Positions 5,997 through 8,009 of a DNA stretch of 8,009 nucleotides are shown in pieces. The number at the start of each line of letters is the position of its first letter. Positions within the stretch are counted from its first letter, which is position 1. A program made the translations under genes and the position numbers. The stretch is taken from contig CANKEA010000047.1 in NCBI GenBank assembly GCA_947480815.1, forward strand, positions 1-8,009. The letters run 5' to 3'. Source of the stretch: Caulobacterales bacterium. Its GTDB lineage: Bacteria > Pseudomonadota > Alphaproteobacteria > Caulobacterales > Caulobacteraceae. Below the pieces are notes generated by a model, which saw only the letters and a program-made list of their open reading frames with translations, searched no databases and was not told the DNA's origin.

Positions 5997-6686
5997 ATGG
6001 CCAAGCAACCCAAGCGCATCAAGGCCTGGACCGGCGACCGCAATGCGGCCCTCTCCATTGACGCCGCTGTTAAGCTGGTGAAAGAAAACGCCAAGGCCAA
6101 GTTCGACGAGTCGATTGAGATCGCCGTCAATCTAGGCGTCGACCCGCGTCACGCTGACCAGCAGGTCCGTGGCGTGGTCGCCCTGCCGTCAGGCACCGGC
6201 CGTGACGTCCGCGTAGCCGTTATCGCCCGCGACGCCAAGGCCGCTGAAGCCACGGCCGCCGGGGCCGAGATTGTCGGCGCCGAAGACCTGGTCGAAAGAA
6301 TCCAGGGCGGCTTCATGGACTTTGACCGGGTAATCGCGACCCCGGACATGATGGCTCTGGTCGGTCGCCTTGGTAAGGTGCTGGGCCCGCGCGGCCTAAT
6401 GCCTAACCCCCGCGTCGGCACGGTCACGCCGAATGTCGGCGAGGCCGTCAAGGCCGCTAAGGGCGGCGCGATCGAGTTCCGCGTTGAAAAGGCCGGCATC
6501 GTCCACGCCGGAATCGGCAAGGCCAGCTTCACCGAAGCGGCGCTGAAGGCGAACGTTGTGGCTCTGATCGACGCCCTCAACAAGGCTAAGCCTACCGGCG
6601 CCAAGGGCATGTACATCAAGCGTGTCAGCCTCTCTTCGACCATGGGTCCGGGCTTCAAGCTGGATGTGAACAATCTCGCGGTCTGA
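5997..6686 (+). CDS. rplA: 50S ribosomal protein L1
   Basis: L1 forms the mobile stalk that moves deacylated tRNA out of the E site and commonly acts as translational repressor of its own rplK-rplA mRNA. The 229 residues match the family. Conserved blocks are [20 protein letters not shown] (36-55), [20 protein letters not shown] (114-133) continuing [16 protein letters not shown] (174-178) and [17 protein letters not shown] (203-219), the last being the usual C-terminal signature. Its ribosome binding site, GGAGG at 5983-5987, lies within the last codons of rplK nine bases before the ATG, suggesting translational coupling. A strong terminator follows 25 bases after the stop, so this transcript ends here. 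Confidence 0.97.
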   Translation: MAKQPKRIKAWTGDRNAALSIDAAVKLVKENAKAKFDESIEIAVNLGVDPRHADQQVRGVVALPSGTGRDVRVAVIARDAKAAEATAAGAEIVGAEDLVERIQGGFMDFDRVIATPDMMALVGRLGKVLGPRGLMPNPRVGTVTPNVGEAVKAAKGGAIEFRVEKAGIVHAGIGKASFTEAALKANVVALIDALNKAKPTGAKGMYIKRVSLSSTMGPGFKLDVNNLAV

Positions 6687-6711
6687 TCGTTTCAGCGCCG
6701 TAGAAATACAG

Positions 6712-6746
6712 ATGGGCGGGCCTTTGCGGGCCCGCCCATTTTGTTT
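6712..6746 (+). terminator. Intrinsic terminator after rplA
   Basis: A perfect 11-bp GC-rich stem (6712-6722 pairing with 6729-6739) encloses a 6-base loop, TTTGCG, and is followed by TTTGTTTG. It lies 25 bases after the rplA stop and should end the rplK-rplA transcript efficiently. Confidence 0.93.
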
Positions 6747-6772
6747 GTGTCAAGTCCTGACCATTGCGCCGC

Positions 6773-6778
6773 AGGAGG
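6773..6778 (+). promoter_or_regulatory. Strong ribosome binding site that fixes the alcohol dehydrogenase start
   Basis: AGGAGG is a full match to the core anti-Shine-Dalgarno sequence and lies seven bases before ATG 6786. This favours 6786 over the upstream TTG at 6741, which is inside the terminator T-run, and over the family-like ATG at 6819. Confidence 0.8.
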
Positions 6779-6785
6779 CTATCTT

Positions 6786-7871
6786 ATGGCAGCGACGCTT
6801 GCAGCCGGGATGCCCCTCATGACCAAACTCATAGCCTTCGCCGCCTTTTCGGCCGCGACTCCGCTTGCGCCCTTTTCCTTTGATCGCCGCGCGCCGGATG
6901 AGGAGGATGTGGTCATCGACATCCTCTATTGCGGCGTCTGCCATAGCGATCTGCACACCGCCCGCAACGAATGGGGTCGCACGACCTACCCCTGTGTGCC
7001 GGGACACGAGATTGTCGGTCGGGTAACGGCAGTCGGCTCAAGCGTTTCGAGGTTCAAGGCGGGCGATCTGGTCGGGGTCGGCTGTATGGTCGACAGCTGC
7101 CGTCAGTGCGTGAACTGCAACGATGGCCTGGAACAGTACTGCATCAGCGGTATGACCGGCACCTACAATGGCAAGGATCGCAAGGGCGGTGCCACCACCT
7201 ATGGCGGCTATTCCAGCGCCATCACTGTGTCTGACCGCTATGTGGTGCGAATTCCATACGGGATGGACCCGGCCGCTGCCGCCCCACTGCTCTGCGCCGG
7301 CATCACCACCTATTCGCCTTTGCGACACTGGAAAGCTGGGCCGGGCAAGACGGTCGGTATCGTCGGGCTTGGCGGTCTGGGCCATATGGGGGTCAAGCTG
7401 GCCCATGCCATGGGGGCCAAGGTCGTGCTGTTCACGACCTCACCGGACAAGATCGCTGACGGTAAGGCCTTGGGTGCCGATACGGTGGTGATCTCTACTG
7501 ACGCGGACGCCATGGCCGCTTACGCCAATAGCCTCGACCTGATCATCAACACCGTGGCGGTGAGCCACGATCTCAATGTCTATCTTCGCCTGCTGAAACG
7601 CGATGGGACCATGGTTTTGGTCGGCGCACCCGAGCATCCGCATGGGCCGCTGCAGATCTTCACCCTGCTGATGGGGCGCCGCTCGCTGGCAGGGTCTGGC
7701 ATTGGCGGTATGCCGGAGACACAGGAGATGCTCGATTTCTGCGCCGAACACGGCCTGACGGCCGATATCGAGGTTATCCCAATCCAGCAGATCAATACGG
7801 CCTACGCGCGGATGCTCAAGGGCGAGGTGAAGTATCGGTTTGTGGTTGACATGGCGACTCTGCAAGCCTGA
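6786..7871 (+). CDS. Zinc-dependent NAD(P)-dependent alcohol dehydrogenase (YahK/cinnamyl alcohol dehydrogenase group)
   Basis: This medium-chain dehydrogenase of 361 residues probably reduces a range of aldehydes to alcohols in the cytoplasm. Catalytic zinc ligands are Cys52 and His53 in GVCHSDLH, His74-Glu75 in PGHE, and Cys170 in LLCAGITTYSPLRHW. The structural zinc site has four cysteines at 105, 108, 111 and 119 (DSCRQCVNCNDGLEQYC). The cofactor site is GLGGLGHMG (194-202), and TTSPDK at the end of the second strand favours NADPH as in YahK. EVIPIQQINTAYARMLKGEV and a 'RFVVDM' ending are typical of this group. AGGAGG at 6773-6778, seven bases upstream, fixes the ATG at 6786; most relatives begin at the equivalent of Met12 (6819), so the first 11 residues are an extension. 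Only 46 bp separate the gene from the rplA terminator, and no promoter is obvious. The natural substrate is unknown. Confidence 0.93.
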   Translation: MAATLAAGMPLMTKLIAFAAFSAATPLAPFSFDRRAPDEEDVVIDILYCGVCHSDLHTARNEWGRTTYPCVPGHEIVGRVTAVGSSVSRFKAGDLVGVGCMVDSCRQCVNCNDGLEQYCISGMTGTYNGKDRKGGATTYGGYSSAITVSDRYVVRIPYGMDPAAAAPLLCAGITTYSPLRHWKAGPGKTVGIVGLGGLGHMGVKLAHAMGAKVVLFTTSPDKIADGKALGADTVVISTDADAMAAYANSLDLIINTVAVSHDLNVYLRLLKRDGTMVLVGAPEHPHGPLQIFTLLMGRRSLAGSGIGGMPETQEMLDFCAEHGLTADIEVIPIQQINTAYARMLKGEVKYRFVVDMATLQA

Positions 7872-7917
7872 CCCGCGTCATCGGCTGATCCGACGTGCCG
7901 TCACTTCATCGGCCGGC

Positions 7918-7944
7918 TTGAGTCGGCGGCGGCTTCGTTATATA
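7918..7944 (+). promoter_or_regulatory. Candidate promoter near the right edge
   Basis: TTGAGT (7918-7923) and TATATA (7939-7944) are separated by 15 bases, one short of the common spacing. The AT-rich -10 stands out in GC-rich sequence. It lies about 47 bases after the dehydrogenase stop and points rightward, towards a gene outside the window. Confidence 0.45.
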
Positions 7945-7954
7945 CGCCCCTCTC

Positions 7955-8000
7955 TGTTCTCGAGGTGGCTTGGCCTTTTGGCTGTTGGCATTTGAGAACA
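7955..8000 (+). promoter_or_regulatory. Structured leader RNA candidate at the right edge
   Basis: TGTTCTC (7955-7961) and GAGAACA (7994-8000) are exact inverted complements and could close a stem-loop of 46 bases. Inside it, GCC-TTTT-GGC (7973-7982) forms a small hairpin. The start lies about ten bases after the candidate -10, so it would be at the very 5' end of a transcript. By gene order this could be an rplJ (L10) leader, but the downstream gene is not visible and I have not matched it to a known RNA family. Confidence 0.35.
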
Positions 8001-8009
8001 ATCCTGTCC

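Noticed and set aside
6149..6673. 174-residue minus-strand ORF inside rplA
   Set aside because: It is antisense to conserved L1 blocks, with a composition typical of shadow frames.
7038..7865. Minus-strand ORFs of 122 and 141 residues within the alcohol dehydrogenase
   Set aside because: They are antisense to a gene with intact zinc and cofactor motifs and have no recognisable domain.
7956..8009. Second LexA box suggested by GTTC (7956-7959) and GAAC (7996-7999)
   Set aside because: The half-sites are inverted and far apart, not a direct repeat at N7; they fit a stem-loop better.

Overview
The window looks like chromosomal DNA of a GC-rich alphaproteobacterium, most likely of the Caulobacterales. 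The reasons are the gene order tRNA-Trp, secE, nusG, rplK, rplA, the alphaproteobacterial LexA box form GAAC-N7-GAAC, and the character of the proteins. I see no insertion sequence, CRISPR array, phage gene or integrase. Apart from one decayed locus, this is ordinary core genome.

Left end (1-570): the last 13 codons of an upstream gene, probably serA, run into a perfect-stem terminator. An intact-looking LexA/SOS box follows at 111-125, but no working gene stands behind it. Instead there is a short stub resembling the N-terminus of ImuA, joined directly to the C-terminal end of the error-prone polymerase DnaE2. The stub and the DnaE2 piece are in different reading frames, and the DnaE2 piece has lost an internal segment and is frameshifted again before its SRDFH end. 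I read this as the scar of a deleted imuA-imuB-dnaE2 SOS mutagenesis cassette. It is the most interesting object in the window.

Middle left (577-3832, minus strand): moeA (molybdenum cofactor synthesis) and, 124 bp downstream of it, a membrane-anchored FlaA1/WbpM-type nucleotide-sugar 4,6-dehydratase (surface polysaccharide synthesis). The dehydratase converges on the dnaE2 scar.

Centre and right (3990-6739, plus strand): tRNA-Trp(CCA), secE and nusG form one compact unit. A small DUF3147-like membrane gene on the minus strand then separates nusG from rplK. rplK and rplA follow behind a 172 bp leader with candidate promoter and hairpins, and end in a strong intrinsic terminator. These genes serve protein export (SecE), transcription elongation and termination (NusG) and the ribosomal L1 stalk and L11 GTPase centre.

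Right end (6786-8009): a complete zinc-dependent NADP-type alcohol dehydrogenase of the YahK/cinnamyl alcohol dehydrogenase group. After it come a candidate promoter and a structured leader whose gene lies beyond the window. By gene-order convention that gene could be rplJ, but this cannot be seen here.
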